Positions 1 to 11,674 are shown, numbered from the stretch's first letter. The stretch: 64,000 nt of DNA from Prorocentrum cordatum (GCA_963575745.1 CAUYUJ010018561.1:90585-154584), one strand, 5' to 3'. Made by a program: numbers and translations. Notes: generated by a model from the sequence alone, not told the origin.

Positions 1-141
1 CGAAGAAGCCCTGGCAGTGGGACAGCGTGCACACACGGATCCCTCGCAGTGGGATCGCCTCACAGGGACAGTGTGCAGGGAGAGGCTTTATCTTAAGGGG
101 GATGGCGTGCTTTTCGGAGATCGGTGTCGCACGCTATCTTT

Positions 142-170
142 GCGACGCCAACGACGCCAACGACGACGAA

Positions 171-206
<36 letters not shown>

Positions 207-218
207 AACCGCAACGCC
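142..218. repeat. (GACGCC)n microsatellite
   Basis: Short tract of GACGCC, GACGCCAAC and GACGAC hexamer variants. It reads open in several frames on both strands, so the ORFs across it are not evidence of a gene. Confidence 0.9.
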
Positions 219-1918
219 AGCACGTCCTTCAGCGTCCCGCAGCCCCCCGCCCTCTCTGCGGCGCCCACCTCGCCAGCTCGATCTGCGGCTGCACGAGGGG
301 CGGCCTCCGCCTGGGCGCCGGCCAGGAGCGGGGCATGGGGTCGGCGCCGCGCGGCCTCCCTCCCTCGGGGGAGGGGGGGAGCAGAAGGGAGGAGGGGCCA
401 GAGAGAGGGCGGGGGTGGGGGAGGGAGGTGGAGAATGTGGCAGAAGTACAGATGCTGGTATTCGCCGTGGCCCTCCGCAACCCCGTGGACATTTCCTTGG
501 GCGTGGGTTTCTGGAGATGATGATGTCACAGGAGGACGCTTTAGAGTGCCTTGAACACATTCAACCTGTCATGAACCCCAGGAAAAGCACGACTCCGGGT
601 ATGGTGAGGCGGTTGACGGGTTTGCGCAGGCGAATGCTGGCGCGCCCCTTTCCACCACGAAAGACCACAAGACTTTACCAGAGTCCTTCCGCAACGAACG
701 CGGGTGGCGAAACCTGCCTCCCCTTTCAGGTTGTCGTTTCGATATGTTGTGTTTTACCGATCAATGCGTGAACGGATAGTTGGGATGTGCCAACATACCA
801 GTCACAGCTCTTCGAAAGGCGCCTGCGCTCGGGCTTGCCAACTACGATTTGAAGGCAGAAAATTTCGAAACGGCAGGGATATTAGCTACGTCCGCTGCGA
901 GTGTTTCGAGGAAGATGTTCTACCTCGCGCGATGCCTCCGATTCGACATCCTCCCGACTGCGTATGCCTGCTGGCAAGACACGCAACTAGATGGAGCAGA
1001 GTGTGTGACCGACGAATGCACCGATTCGTACCCTACTCCCACCAGCATAAGAGTTACAGTTTGAAGGGCCTCATTTGGGATGATCCTGGAGGTCTAATGA
1101 TGTTTGACACTATACAGATGCATCCTTTGCATAATGCTCACAGACAAGCCTGTCAACGACTGAGCGGGTACAAAGCACTCATCGGACTTACCCCTCCTTG
1201 CTTCGTTGTTTCATTTGAAATGCAGAGCTGCCTGGAAGTTTGCTGGAGGCTTCTCCAAGAGTTCCTAGGCTTTGACTCGAATCCAGTAAGGCCATCTTGG
1301 GGCAGCCATCGGGCTTTTGAGGCCTCTTTGAGATTGAACAGGCGACAGGGACAATTTGTTGAACACTCACATGTTTGAGGGGGGCGCCTTCTCGTTCGGG
1401 GGGCGGTAGGGAAGACCGAGAATGATGGATCGAGAGGGGAGGAGGGGAAGAGGTGACGGGCGGAGGGAGGAAAGCGAACAGAAGGAAGGCGGATCATGAG
1501 GGAAGCTACGGAGGAGGGATCAGGGAGGAAGGACGAGATAGGCAACGTGCGCCCGCCATGGACGTTCACGGATGGATTTGTCTACGGTGGCAACCGACTC
1601 GTTTTTATCGGCCCAGTTGTAGATCCCTCGAACCAGGCAGATTTTGCTGTTGGACACTGGGCAAGTCTGACACCACCGGCCTTCGTGTTTCCTCGCGTTT
1701 CGGCGCCGAAGTCGCCGAGGGTCCGAACCGGTCGGGCCCAGTTGCGGGATCTGGCATGGCGAGAGGGTCACCCTTGGCGCGCGGCGCTCATGGCGACACG
1801 GCTGTGTCGCGATGTGTGCCGGCGTGCCGTGGCGATCCCGGGCAGGGCGAGTACATCGCCGAGACCACCTACCGATACGTGTCCCAGCCGCGCTTGCCAA
1901 CGCGGCCGGCGGTCGGAG
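219..1918. other. unassigned mixed-composition DNA, no supported gene
   Basis: About 1.7 kb with no simple repeat. An open frame of 224 codons runs 704-1378 on the + strand. I recognise no domain in it, the frame has mixed GC at third positions, and a competing minus-strand frame overlaps it. I do not call it a gene. A GGGAGGA-rich patch lies around 1375-1540. Nothing else stands out. Confidence 0.5.
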
Positions 1919-1996
1919 GGTACCAGCTACATGCCTGCACTGATGCTGGCCCAGGGTGGTCCTGGCCAGGATCGGTGTAGGTGTATAGTTGGTGCC
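1919..1996. repeat. foldback element, family FB2, copy 1
   Basis: Two 33 bp arms (1919-1951 and 1964-1996) are inverted complements at 25 of 33 positions, with a 12 nt spacer. The left arm begins GGTACCAGCTACATG and the right arm ends TATAGTTGGTGCC. Most mismatches would be G-T (G-U) pairs. A homologous foldback lies at 34046-34120. Both copies are preceded by GTCGGAGGG. No coding function is apparent. Confidence 0.7.
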
Positions 1997-2117
1997 ATAG
2001 TAGGCGGGGCCGAGCCGCGAGGGGGAGTGCAGGGAGGGGGCTGCGAGGGGAGGCGCACTGCCGCGCGGAACTTCTGGTGCGTGGTCTGAGCATCCTGAAT
2101 CGTCCAGAGTAGGGGGA

Positions 2118-2228
2118 GGGGGAAGGCTTCTTACAAACACCCCTGCTTCTTAGAAGGCGCGGGCCTCATCTATAGATGCAAGGCCAGCGCCTTCTGAGAA
2201 TCAGCCTCCTTCGAAGAAACCTTCCCCC
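2118..2228. repeat. hairpin element, family FB1, copy 1
   Basis: Foldback of about 111 bp. Outer arms GGGGGAAGG (2118-2126) and CCTTCCCCC; middle arms 2147-2160 and 2187-2200 (TTCTTAGAAGGCGC against GCGCCTTCTGAGAA, one G-T pair); then GGCC/GGCC; apex palindrome CATCTATAGATG at 2167-2178. A second copy at 55323-55432 keeps every stem. Both copies are followed by a C-rich run and a GCGCGC stretch, so homology extends a little beyond the hairpin. Probably a miniature foldback transposon; a structured RNA is an alternative. Confidence 0.8.
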
Positions 2229-3825
2229 CTCCCCCTACCCCCAAGTGCGCGCAGCCAAGTTAAGCTTGCGGCCCCCTTCCGTCAGGCTGCAAACTGACGG
2301 TGTCGAAAGCGAGAGGGTCTTAATGCTGCTGTGGAGGTCTGGGCCGAATCACGGAAACCCGAAAACGCATATTGTGCCACAGTGTGTCTTGCTTGTCGTT
2401 GAATGATCTAGCGAAGTCGTTCCTGTTCGAACTCTTTGTTCTTTGGGATGAATTAGCTTTCCTCTTTGGGGACGCCAAATGATGGGCACGCCAAATATGA
2501 AATATGCAGGCTTCTGCCGCAATGTTCGCGCGTACGCAGGTGTGCAGCCCAACAAAGCTCGGCCTCACTTTATCGTTGTCGTCGTTATGGCTCCAGTTGT
2601 TTCCATGAAGTGTCTACTGGAAATTGGCAACTTTGCTCTTGTGGGTCTCTCGGGGGGCGCTGTGTACCCTGTGATGTTCTGGATGGTACTTGTTTGACTG
2701 TTCTTTCGGATGCCAGCAAACTTGGCACTGGAAGCCTCGAAGACACTAGCACCCCTCAGACCGTGGTGGTCTGAGCTTGGCGACAGATTGTGTGTAGGGC
2801 GGGGTGGCACCTGTGGTCCGAGGGCTCGAAACCAGCAGGCGGCTGTTCCTGCAGTGGTCTGTGCCTGAGGGATTGACAACCCGAGGTTTGCGTCGCGTCG
2901 AAGTGGCGGCGACCCCAGCGTGGACTCCACGGACGACCTGTGTGCGCCGTACCGTGTTGGGGTCTCCCGAGGCGTCGGGCATCCTCGAACCAGGAACGGT
3001 ACGGTGCAGAGCCAACACTTTCTGCACTGTACCGCGCTGTAGTGACGCCAGCAGGGAGTCCAGATATGATACGGTGCATTAGCCCCGTTCCCCCAAAGGC
3101 TGAACGATCCACGCGGTGTCAGAGAGACCAGAGCACAAGTCGTCACGTCGTGAGCTGGCGGCAGCTGAAGATCGGGCGTGCCAGCCCCCGGAGCCAGGTG
3201 GGCAAGGGCAAGGGCGACTGCATGCCTCTGGAGCGCCAGCCGCCCTCGGCCTGCCTGTGCCTCTCTTGGTCTTCGGCAGAGTGGGCCTGCGGGAAGAGCT
3301 GAGATGCGCGCAGACATCTGGCGTCTTGCACAGCTCGAGGCGGCCAGTTTCTGGGGGCCATTTTGGGCCTTCGGAGGCTGGGTTTGGGCCCCGGGACCCT
3401 CTGGAAACGGCCAGGATGAAAAATTGGGCCCGGGAAGCGGTCGAGAGTTCTGGGGGGCCATGCCTCCAGCAAAATCGTTCCGGCGGATATTTAAGGGAGC
3501 TTGCGAGACGAGTTTAGATAATGGCACAGAGAGCGGGGCTACTGAGTGAGAGGAGACAGGTGAAGGTTCACGCTCACATTGACGCAGGCAGCGTGTCCAG
3601 TTTTTTACTTTTAGCGTCGAGTTCTCAAGAGACATATTCGCAAATCTGGTGATTCTGTTCTGAATTGCACGGGCTAGCTTCTTAGAGTCTATGCCCAGCA
3701 GTGACTTCCAGGGCTTGCGGAGCAGTCACAGATATTGAACATGAGGAATGAGGAGATGGATACAGACGGAGAAGAGGGATGCACACATGTATATGTCTCT
3801 ATATCCGTGTATATAGATCTCCGTA
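2229..3825. other. unassigned DNA, no supported gene
   Basis: About 1.6 kb of non-repetitive GC-moderate sequence. Overlapping open frames of 90-350 codons exist on both strands (longest 2565-3635, minus), as is usual in GC-rich non-coding DNA. None shows a motif I recognise. I see no RNA gene. Confidence 0.5.
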
Positions 3826-3930
3826 TTGTTGTTGCTGTAGCTGTTGCTGTTGCCGTTGTTGTTGTTGTCGTCGTCGTCGTCGTCGTCGTCGTCCTCGTTG
3901 TTGTTGTTGCTGTTGTTGCTGTTGTTGTTG

Positions 3931-3975
<45 letters not shown>

Positions 3976-3998
3976 CGTCGTCGTCGTCGTCGTCGTCG

Positions 3999-4070
<72 letters not shown>

Positions 4071-4080
4071 TTGCTGTTGC

Positions 4081-4121
<41 letters not shown>

Positions 4122-4122
4122 G
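3826..4122. repeat. (GTT)n/(GTC)n/(GCT)n microsatellite
   Basis: Nearly pure trinucleotide tract of about 300 bp, GTT with blocks of GTC and GCT. All poly-V, poly-C, poly-Q and poly-N open frames here are translations of this repeat. Confidence 0.97.
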
Positions 4123-4878
4123 AACATTATTTCTTCTTAAGAATAATTATTGTTGGGCCCCTGGTGCACGACCCCCCCGCCGCGCCTAGGCCGCAGCCAC
4201 ATTTTCATCATTTTCGTGAGGAAGTCTCAGGCAAAACGGGGTATCCAGATCCGGTTGTTTTGTTACGATCGTTTTCCCTTGCAAAAAAACTAAAAATGGA
4301 CATTTCTTGTTCTAACATAACCAAACTTCAAGAATCCCTTGCAAAAAATAAGGTAAAGTGGACATTCGCGCGCGCAAGACGAAATCCTTCCAAAACCTTA
4401 GTTTTCGTAGCGATTTTAACATAAAAACATCAAAAAACCAATGGTTTTTCAAAAAAAAAAATGTCAAAATTTCATCCCGCGCGCTCTTGCGGATTCGTAG
4501 GAAACCCAACACTTTTTAAACATTTCTGTCAAACGGGCTTTTGCGAGCAACTTTTTCGAACTTCTGCAACAACGGTTGCGCACCTGCCAGGGCCATCATC
4601 CCTGTCAAATAATACCATGCGGGACACATTCGTTTTTTCTTCGCGCGCGCACGCCGTCGTCGTCGGCCGCGGGGCCCTGAATAGTAGCCACGGTCGTCCG
4701 CATGCCACGAAGTGAAGTGTCCGAACGTCATAGGGCGGGAAGCTGGGTGTGGGTGGTGGCGAAGAGTCGTTTGGAAATTAGGTAGAGCTTGAACCGGCCC
4801 CCCCACAAAGTGGGGGTATTGCCCGCCTCCTATGAAAACCCTGGCACTGGTGAGAACGGAGTGTCCCCACGTGCAAGT
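4123..4878. other. AT-richer island with short direct repeat
   Basis: The most AT-rich unique stretch of the window (about 4250-4560), with A-runs. It carries an imperfect direct repeat: CCCTTGCAAAAAA...TGGACATT occurs at 4276-4304 and at 4336-4366. No gene or RNA recognised. 4560-4878 is mixed sequence with nothing notable. Confidence 0.55.
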
Positions 4879-4879
4879 A

Positions 4880-4893
4880 ATTGTTGTTGTTGT

Positions 4894-4928
<35 letters not shown>

Positions 4929-4933
4929 TTGTT

Positions 4934-4964
<31 letters not shown>

Positions 4965-4966
4965 AT
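4880..4966. repeat. (GTT)n/(GCT)n microsatellite
   Basis: Pure trinucleotide tract of the same type and orientation as the one at 3826-4122. Confidence 0.95.
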
Positions 4967-5037
4967 ATTAGTCGTATTACTATTGTTGCTGTTGTTGTTT
5001 GTGTTTTGATTCTTATTATTACTATAATTTTCGTTTT

Positions 5038-5450
5038 GTTCTCTCTCTCTCTCTCTCCCTCTTTCTCTCTCTCCCTCCTTCTCTGTCTCCTCTCTCTCTC
5101 TCTCTTTCTATCTTCCCCCTTTTTCCCCCTACCTCTCGCCTCTCCTGTTGCCTCTTCTGCCCCTTCTCCTCTCGCCTCCCTCGCTCCCCTTGCCTCCCTC
5201 TGTCCTGCCCTCCTCCTTCCCCTCCTCCCCCCTCCTCCGCCGTCCTCCATCCTCCCCCCTCCTCTCCCTCCTCTCCCTCCCTCCTCCCTCCTGCCCTCCT
5301 CCCTCCTCTCCATCCTCCCTCCTGCTCCCTCCCTCCTCCCTCCTCCCTCCTCTCTCCCTCCCTCCCTCCTCCCTCCTCCCTCCTCCCTCCTCCTCCCTCC
5401 TGCTCCGCCCTCCGTCCCCCTCCTACCCCTTCCGCCTCCTCCCGCCCTCC
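5038..5450. repeat. polypyrimidine tract (CT)n to (CCTCCCT)n
   Basis: About 410 bp almost entirely C and T on the + strand, starting as CT dinucleotides and becoming CCTCCCT-like. Similar tracts recur at 8030-8225 and 19125-19705. Mirror-symmetric polypyrimidine of this kind can form triplex DNA; that is inference. Confidence 0.95.
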
Positions 5451-5591
5451 GCCTGCCAGGACTACAGGCCGCCGCCGCCGGTCAAGCCCAACTGGGGCAG
5501 GCGAGACGCTCGCCCTGACTGCAATCGGACGCGCAGTAGCATGGACACCGTCTCGCTGAATTGTTGGAGCGGGGAAGGGCAGCGGTGGTGG

Positions 5592-7249
5592 TGGTGACGG
5601 TGATGGTGATGGTGGGATGATGATGGTGATGGTGGTGGTGGTGATGATGATGATGGTGGTGGTGATGATGATGATGCTGGTAAAGGTGATGCTGCTGCTG
5701 ATCACGATGCTGAGGATGATGCTGCTGCTGCTGATGATGGTGATGCTGATGATGGTGATAATGCGGGTGATGATGATGGTGATGATGGTGATGATGATGA
5801 TTGTGATGATGATGATGCTGGTGATGATGCTGCTGATGATGATATTGGTGGGGCTGATGCTGATGCTGATGATGATGGTGCTGACGATGGTGACGATGCT
5901 GCTGATGCTGCTGGCGGTGATGACAATGATGATGACGCTGATGATCATGCTACTGATGATGCTGATGCTGATAATGCTGCTGCTGATAATGATGATGCCG
6001 ATGACGATGCTGGCGCTGTTGCTGCTGGGGCTGCTGATGATGATGCTGATGATGCTGCTTATGATACTGGTGCTGATTCTGATGCTCATGATGACAATGA
6101 TGCTACTGGCGGTGATGATTATGATGCTGCTGATAATGCTGGTGATGATGGCGAGGCTGATGATGATGATGCTGCTGATCATGGTGATGGTTAGTGTGAC
6201 ACATGCTGAGGAGGATGGTGATGATGTTGATGATGATGACGACGCTGCTGATGATGCTGATGCTGGAGACGATGGTGATGCTGATGCTGATGATGATGAT
6301 GCTGGTGAGGACGATGATGATTATGATAGTGATGATGAGATGGTGATGCTGCTGCTGATGGTGATGAGAATTGTGCTGCTGATGCTGATTATGGTGCGGG
6401 CAATGCTGATGATGATGATCCTTGTGATGCTGGTTATGATGATGCTGCTGATGGTGACGATGATGCTGACGATGACGATCCTGATACTGCTGCTGCTGAT
6501 GATGATGATGCTGGTGATGATGATGATGCTGATGATGCTGAGGATGACGATGATGCTGCTGATGCTCGTGGCGATGCTAAGGACGACGGCGACGACGACG
6601 ATGATGATACTGATAATGATGATTATGATGACGACGCTGCTGATGCTGTTGCTTCTGCTGCTGCTGATGATGATGCTGCTGATAATGGCGATGCTGATTA
6701 CGATGCTGATGCTGATGCTGATGCTAATGATGAGGATGATGCTGCTGCTGATGATGATGAGGATGCTGATGATGCTGATGATGATGATGCTGGTGATTAT
6801 GACGATGACGATGATGACGATGACGATGACGATGATGATGATGAGGAGGAGGAGGACGCTGATGGGATTGCGGCTGCTGATCATGATTCTTGTTACGCTG
6901 GTGACGATGATGATGCTGTTGACGACGATGTCGATGATGATGATGATGATGATGGTTATGATGCTGATGCTGATGATGCTGCTGATGATGATTATGATGA
7001 TTGTGCATGCTGCTGCTGCTGAAGCTGGTGATGCTGATGATGACAAGGTTGGTGATGCTGATGCTGCCGATGATGATGCTGACAACAACGCTAAGGACGA
7101 CGATGGTGACTGTGATGATGATACCGCTGATGATGATGATGATGATGATTATGATGATGATGCTGATGATGATGATGATGATGATTGATGATGATGATGA
7201 TGACGATGATGATGATGACGATGGCGATGACGATGACGATGATGATGAC

Positions 7250-7304
<55 letters not shown>

Positions 7305-7375
7305 CTGATGCTGATGCTGATGCTGATGCTGATGCTGATGCTGATGGTGGTGATGATGATGATGATGAGGAGGAG
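5592..7375. repeat. (GAT)n / (GCT)n complex microsatellite, 1.8 kb
   Basis: Trinucleotide array of GAT with interspersed GCT, GGT and GAC. The phase is kept over long stretches, so open frames of several hundred codons (poly-M/L, poly-D, poly-S, poly-H) run through it on both strands. 7190-7300 is nearly pure GAT. Confidence 0.97.
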
Positions 7376-7545
7376 GAGGAGGACAGGGGGGAGGAGGAGA
7401 AGTAGGAGGAGGAGGAGGTGGAGGAGGAGGAAGAAGAGGAGGAGGAGGAGGAAGAGGCGGAGAAGGAGGAGGAGGAGGAGGAGGAGGAGGAGGAGGAGGA
7501 AGGTGAGGAGGAGAGAGGAAGGGAGGAGAAAGGAGGCACTGTTGC
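7362..7545. repeat. (GGA)n microsatellite
   Basis: Purine-only GGA tract directly adjoining the GAT array. Confidence 0.95.
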
Positions 7546-8029
7546 CGTGAGGAAACAGGGTCCTGAGCGAGACTTTTCCTGGACCCCAGGGCTTTCACAT
7601 GGGACCAGTTTTTCATCCCCAAATCGTTCTCTGACGGCATAGGGGCCCGAGAAGAGCCCCGAGAGGCTGAAAACCTAGCAAAAAGCAAAACCCACTTGCC
7701 CCAGGACGCAAGGCCCGCTTCCTTACTGTGAAGTAAAGGGGAAACTGGAAGAGCGATTCTCCAGAGGTCCGCGGAGGTCACGAGGGGCCGCTGGAGACAC
7801 AGAAGGGCCAACATGCAAAAAAGACAGTTCGGCCACCGATCCACGATCCTCGGGCCTCCTCGTCCTCCTCCTCCTCCTCCTTTTCCTCCTCCCCCTCTTC
7901 GTCGTCCTGTATGGAAGCCTCCAGACGCCTCCTAGGAAGGGTCCTCAGGATTCATGCGGAGGCCCACGGAAACCGCCAGAAGCCTCTAGATACCTTTCTG
8001 CGGAAGTCACTGCTGTTGCTTCTGCTGCT
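7546..8029. other. unassigned spacer
   Basis: Unique sequence with a short (CTC)n at about 7858-7905. I see no gene or structure. Confidence 0.5.
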
Positions 8030-8225
8030 GCGCTTGGCCTGCTCCTCCTCCCTCCCCCTCCTTTCTCCCTTCCTCCGTCCCTCCTCCCTTCCTCCGTCCC
8101 TCCTCCCCCCTCCTCCCTCCTCCCTCCCTCCTCCCTCCTCCCTCCATCTTCCTCCCTCCTCCCCTCCTGCCTTATTCCCCCGCCTCCCCCCCCTCCCCCC
8201 CTCTCCTCCCCCTCTCCTCCTTTCT
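8030..8225. repeat. polypyrimidine tract (CCTCCCT)n
   Basis: C and T only for most of 200 bp, like 5038-5450. Confidence 0.93.
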
Positions 8226-8439
8226 TCTTTCGGGCACAGTCGGCGGCTACAGAACCCTCCATCCAGGTGCCCGCGGCGAACTCTGCCGCCCTTGCCAGCG
8301 CAGCATCGAAGCAGGAAGGCGGTTGAGTGTCACACCGTCCAGCGCATTCTTTGAGCTGGCGCGGGTCTTGAGCACCCCCTCGCTGTCCACAGCCTCTCTC
8401 TCCTCTTTCTTCCTCCTTCGCCTTCCCCTTCCCTCTTAC

Positions 8440-8790
8440 AGGGATCTTGAACGCGTCTTGGGGGCTCCTCTGAGCCCCTTAAGGGCCTCGCAGGCCCTCT
8501 CGGGGCCTCTTCTTCGAGGCCTGCTGGGGGCCCGTCGGGTGTCTCGGGGCCATCTTGGACGCGGCAATTTCACTGAGCTCTCCCGAAGATGCCCGATTGA
8601 AGCCTGTCGGGCAAGTCTGGGCAGTTTGTGGGGCCGTCTTGTAGTCCTCTTGGGCCGTTTTGGGGGGTTCTCGGTTATTCTTGGGCCTGTCTTGGGGCCG
8701 TCTGGGGCCGTCTTGGAGGCATCTGGAGTTTCTATGAAGCTAATCCGGGGAGATCTGAAGCCGAACAGCCTCGGAAGCGAAGTACTATGA
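8440..8790. repeat. degenerate CTTGGGGCC-type repeat block
   Basis: GC-rich block in which CTTGGGGCC, GCCGTCTTGGG and GGCCTCTTGG variants recur every 15-30 bp without strict period. The same texture fills the interior of the TIR-bounded element at 14516-15375 and several other blocks, so this is probably an end-less derivative of that family. Confidence 0.7.
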
Positions 8791-8875
8791 TTCTCTGAAG
8801 TTGTTTCAAAAGTTGTTCGTCTCTTCGAACCTTGTTGACGGTCTCTTGGTTTTTGTGTGTGCGTTATGGAGTTCT

Positions 8876-9180
8876 TGAATCGCTTCGCTTATTCCGCTGG
8901 CCCATACGGCGCGCCTTGGAAGCCTTTGACAGCTTCCTGGGGGCCTCTTCGGGCGCGAGGCTCAAATCGTCGGTTACCGTTCCCCCTCTTGGGCCCGTCT
9001 TTAGGCCGTTTTGGGGATCCCGTGGGCCGTCTTGGGAGCCTTTTTGGCCGTTTCGGGGCCGTCTCGAGATGTCGTGGGACTTTTTTGGGGTCTCTTGGGC
9101 CGTCTAGGGGCGGTCTTGGGGGCTTCTGGGGCCGTCTTGGAGCGTCGGACGCTCGAACAGGCGATAGCGTGAAACACATT
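8876..9180 (+). mobile_element. TIR-element family E, 5' fragment
   Basis: Begins with the family left end (GAATCGCTTCGCT followed by a TCCGC.GGCCCATACGG motif), also present at 14516 and 23248, and continues with CTTGGGGCC-type interior. The conserved 3' module (TTTCGTCCGGGGACCCC ... GTTGGGCCGGCGAAT) is absent. The fragment runs into a tetranucleotide microsatellite. No coding sequence. Confidence 0.6.
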
Positions 9181-9236
9181 GACGGCGATAGCTCGAAAAG
9201 GCGACGATGCTCGAAAGAACACCATCACAACCACAC

Positions 9237-9552
9237 ACACATACATATGTATATGTATGTATGTTTGTATGCATGCATGCATGCATGCATGCATGCATGC
9301 ATCTATGTATGTATGTCTGTATGTATGTATGTATGTATGCATGCATGCATGCATGCATGCATGCATGTATGTATGTATGTATGTATGTATGTATGAATGA
9401 ATGAATGTATGTATGTAAGTATGTATGTATGTATGTATGTATGTATGTATGTATGCATGCATGCATGCATGTATGTGTGTGTATGTATGTATGTATGTAT
9501 GTATGCATATACATATATACCTTTACGAGTATAAATGTGTATATATTTATAT
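9237..9552. repeat. (TATG)n/(CATG)n tetranucleotide microsatellite
   Basis: About 315 bp alternating between TATG and CATG (self-complementary GCATGC) blocks. Cys/Met/Tyr or His/Tyr/Ile-rich open frames across it are repeat translations. Confidence 0.96.
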
Positions 9553-9556
9553 GGAC

Positions 9557-10235
9557 CCTCTTGATGGACCTCTTGGGCCCTCATGAGGGACCTCTAGGAG
9601 CGCTCTTGGGGCTTCATTGGGGCCTCTTGGGCTGTCTTGCCGAGGCATCTTCGGCTACCTTGGCGGCTTTGGTGGCCTCCCAGGTCCGTCTTGGAAGCCA
9701 TCTTGGGCATCTGGGACTCATTTTTGGCGCATTGACGTTCGCCTGAAACCCATTCCACCGTTTTGCGTATGTTGTGGGTCAGAATCGTCAGGGATGCTCG
9801 TGGCGAGCGAGAAGGAGGATAGGGAGGATGAGGAGGAGGAGGAGCAGGAGGAGGAGGAGGAAGAGGATGAGGAGGAGGAGGAGGAGGAGGAGGAGGAGGA
9901 GGAGGAAGAAAAGGAGAAGGAGGAGGAGGAGGAGGAAGGGAGGATGAGGACGAGGAGGAGGCCTCTCGATCGCTTCTTGGGGCATTTTTGGGGCCAAACC
10001 TGATCGTGGACAAGACGCCTGTTTGGAAGGCTGCTTGGGGTCTCTTGGGAGGCCTCTCGGGGTCCTCTGGGAGGTATTTTCGGAACCTCGTGGGGCTTCT
10101 TGGGGTTCTTTTGGAGCCTCTTGAGAGCCTCTTGGGGGCTTCTGGGGGCCTTCTGGGGACCTCACGGGGCCGAGAGCTGAACTGTCTGCTCTTGGAGCTG
10201 TCTTTGGGGCCTCCTTGGCCGTCTTGGAGGGAGAA
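9557..10235. repeat. CTTGGGGCC-type block with embedded (GGA)n
   Basis: Two CTTGGGG-rich stretches (9557-9760 and 9975-10235) flank a purine tract (GGA)n at 9815-9965. Same texture as 8440-8790, but neither family end is visible. Confidence 0.7.
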
Positions 10236-10385
10236 ATATTGGAATTATGCTCATACAAATTTTGAATGCAGATCTAAGACTTCACACATGATAATGCAAA
10301 GTAAAATGTTTCAGATCTACAGTTGAAACTTTTATGAGATGCGCAGTGCGGAGTTTGAAATCCGCGCCCCACGGCCGCTCCCGTG

Positions 10386-10543
10386 CAAGCCGTTCTTCTT
10401 TCAAATTTGAGCAGCCGGCTTTATTTTGCGGCCGCGCGCTGGCGCAGGATTTGGGCACCGATCCTTTGAGGTTCGGTCGTCTGCAGCGGCGTCGAGGCCG
10501 CACAATAAAGCCGCCTGCTCAAATTTGAAAGATTACGCGGCTT
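10386..10543. repeat. long inverted repeat / foldback element FB4
   Basis: Arms 10398-10433 and 10496-10531 are inverted complements at 34 of 36 positions; the left arm starts CTTTCAAATTTGAGCAG. Pairing resumes outside via GCAAGCCG (10385-10392) and CGGCTTGC. The 62 bp centre contains GCACCGATCC and GCGCTGGCGC. The latter motif is also the hallmark of the satellite that starts about 15 bp downstream. No ORF of note. Confidence 0.8.
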
Positions 10544-10559
10544 GCGGGCGAGACAAAGC

Positions 10560-11660
10560 AAATGATTTCATTAATTATAGATCGGAATTATTGGGGCGTT
10601 GTTTTCGCGCTGGCGCGTTCCGAAAGCAGAAGGGTGGAAGGAGGATCAGAAGGAGAGAGCAGAAGTCCGATGAGAAATCACGAAATTACCGGAGCGGTGT
10701 GTTCGCGCTGGCGCGTTCTGGAAGCAGAAGGATTATAATGGGGAACAGAAGGAGAGAGCACAAGTGACAATGAGCAAACGACTTCATTAATTATGCATAG
10801 ATTCGAAATTATTTGAGCGATGTTTTCGCGCTGGCGCGTTCCGGAAGCAGACGGAGTAGAAGGAGAAAAAGAAAGAGAGAGCAGGAGTAAAAATTAGTGA
10901 ATTAATTTACTAGTTGTAGATATGTTTTTTTTGGGCGTTTTTTTGGGCGCTGGCGCGTTCCGGACGCAGAACGGGTAGAGGGAGGAACAAAATGAGAGAG
11001 CGGAATTCAATATGAATTCAGTAATTACAGATTCGGATTTATTGGAACGTGTTTTTTTCGCTGGCGCGTTCCAGAAGCAGAAGAAGTGGAAGGAGGAACA
11101 GAGTGAGAGAGCAGAATTCAAAATGAGTAAAATAGCACACTAATGATAGATTTGAAATATTGGAGCGTTGTTTTCGCGCTGGCGCGTTTCGAAAGCAGGA
11201 GTAGAAGAAGGAACAGAGAGGGAGAGCAGGATTCGAAATGAGTAAATGAATTCATTCGTTTTTTTGTTGAAATTCTGAGAGCATTATTTTCGCGCCAGCG
11301 CGTTCCGGAAGCAGAAGAAATGGAATGAGGAACAGAAGGAGAGAGCAGGAGGCAAAATGAGCAAATGAATTCATTATTTGTAGACTTGAAATTTTTGGAG
11401 CGTTGTTTTCGCGCTGACGCGTTCCGGAAGCAGAAGAAGTGGAACGAGGAACAGAAGAGAGCAGGAGTCAAAATTAGCAAATTAATCCATTATCAATAAA
11501 TTTTTGGAGCGTTGTTTTCGCGCTGGTGTGTTCCAGAAGCAGAAGAAGTGGAATGAGGAACAGAAGGAGAGAGCAGGAGTCAGAATGAGCAAATGAATCC
11601 ATTATTTCTAGATTTGGAATTTTTGGAGCGTTGTTTTCGCGCTGGCGCGTTCCGGGAAGC
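10560..11660. repeat. tandem satellite, ~115 bp unit, ~10 copies
   Basis: The motif TTTCGCGCTGGCGCGTTCC followed by GGAAGCAGAAG recurs near 10605, 10705, 10828, 10945, 11060, 11175, 11290, 11410, 11518 and 11637. Each unit holds an AT-rich half (TTCATTAATTA, TAGATTTGAAAT), the GC palindrome and a purine half (AACAGAAGGAGAGAGCAG). Copies differ by 10-20% and small indels. No coding potential. Confidence 0.9.
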
Positions 11661-11674
11661 GGGCCGATTTGAAG

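Noticed and set aside
704-1378. 224-codon + strand frame in unique DNA
   Set aside because: No recognised motif, no SL nearby, conflicting minus-strand frame; not enough to call a gene.
5617-7188. 523-codon open frame rich in Met and Leu
   Set aside because: It is the translation of a (GAT)n/(GCT)n microsatellite; equally long frames run on the other strand.
10560-11660. CRISPR-like array (regular repeats of about 115 bp)
   Set aside because: Units are similar along their whole length with no unique spacers and no cas genes; it is a satellite.
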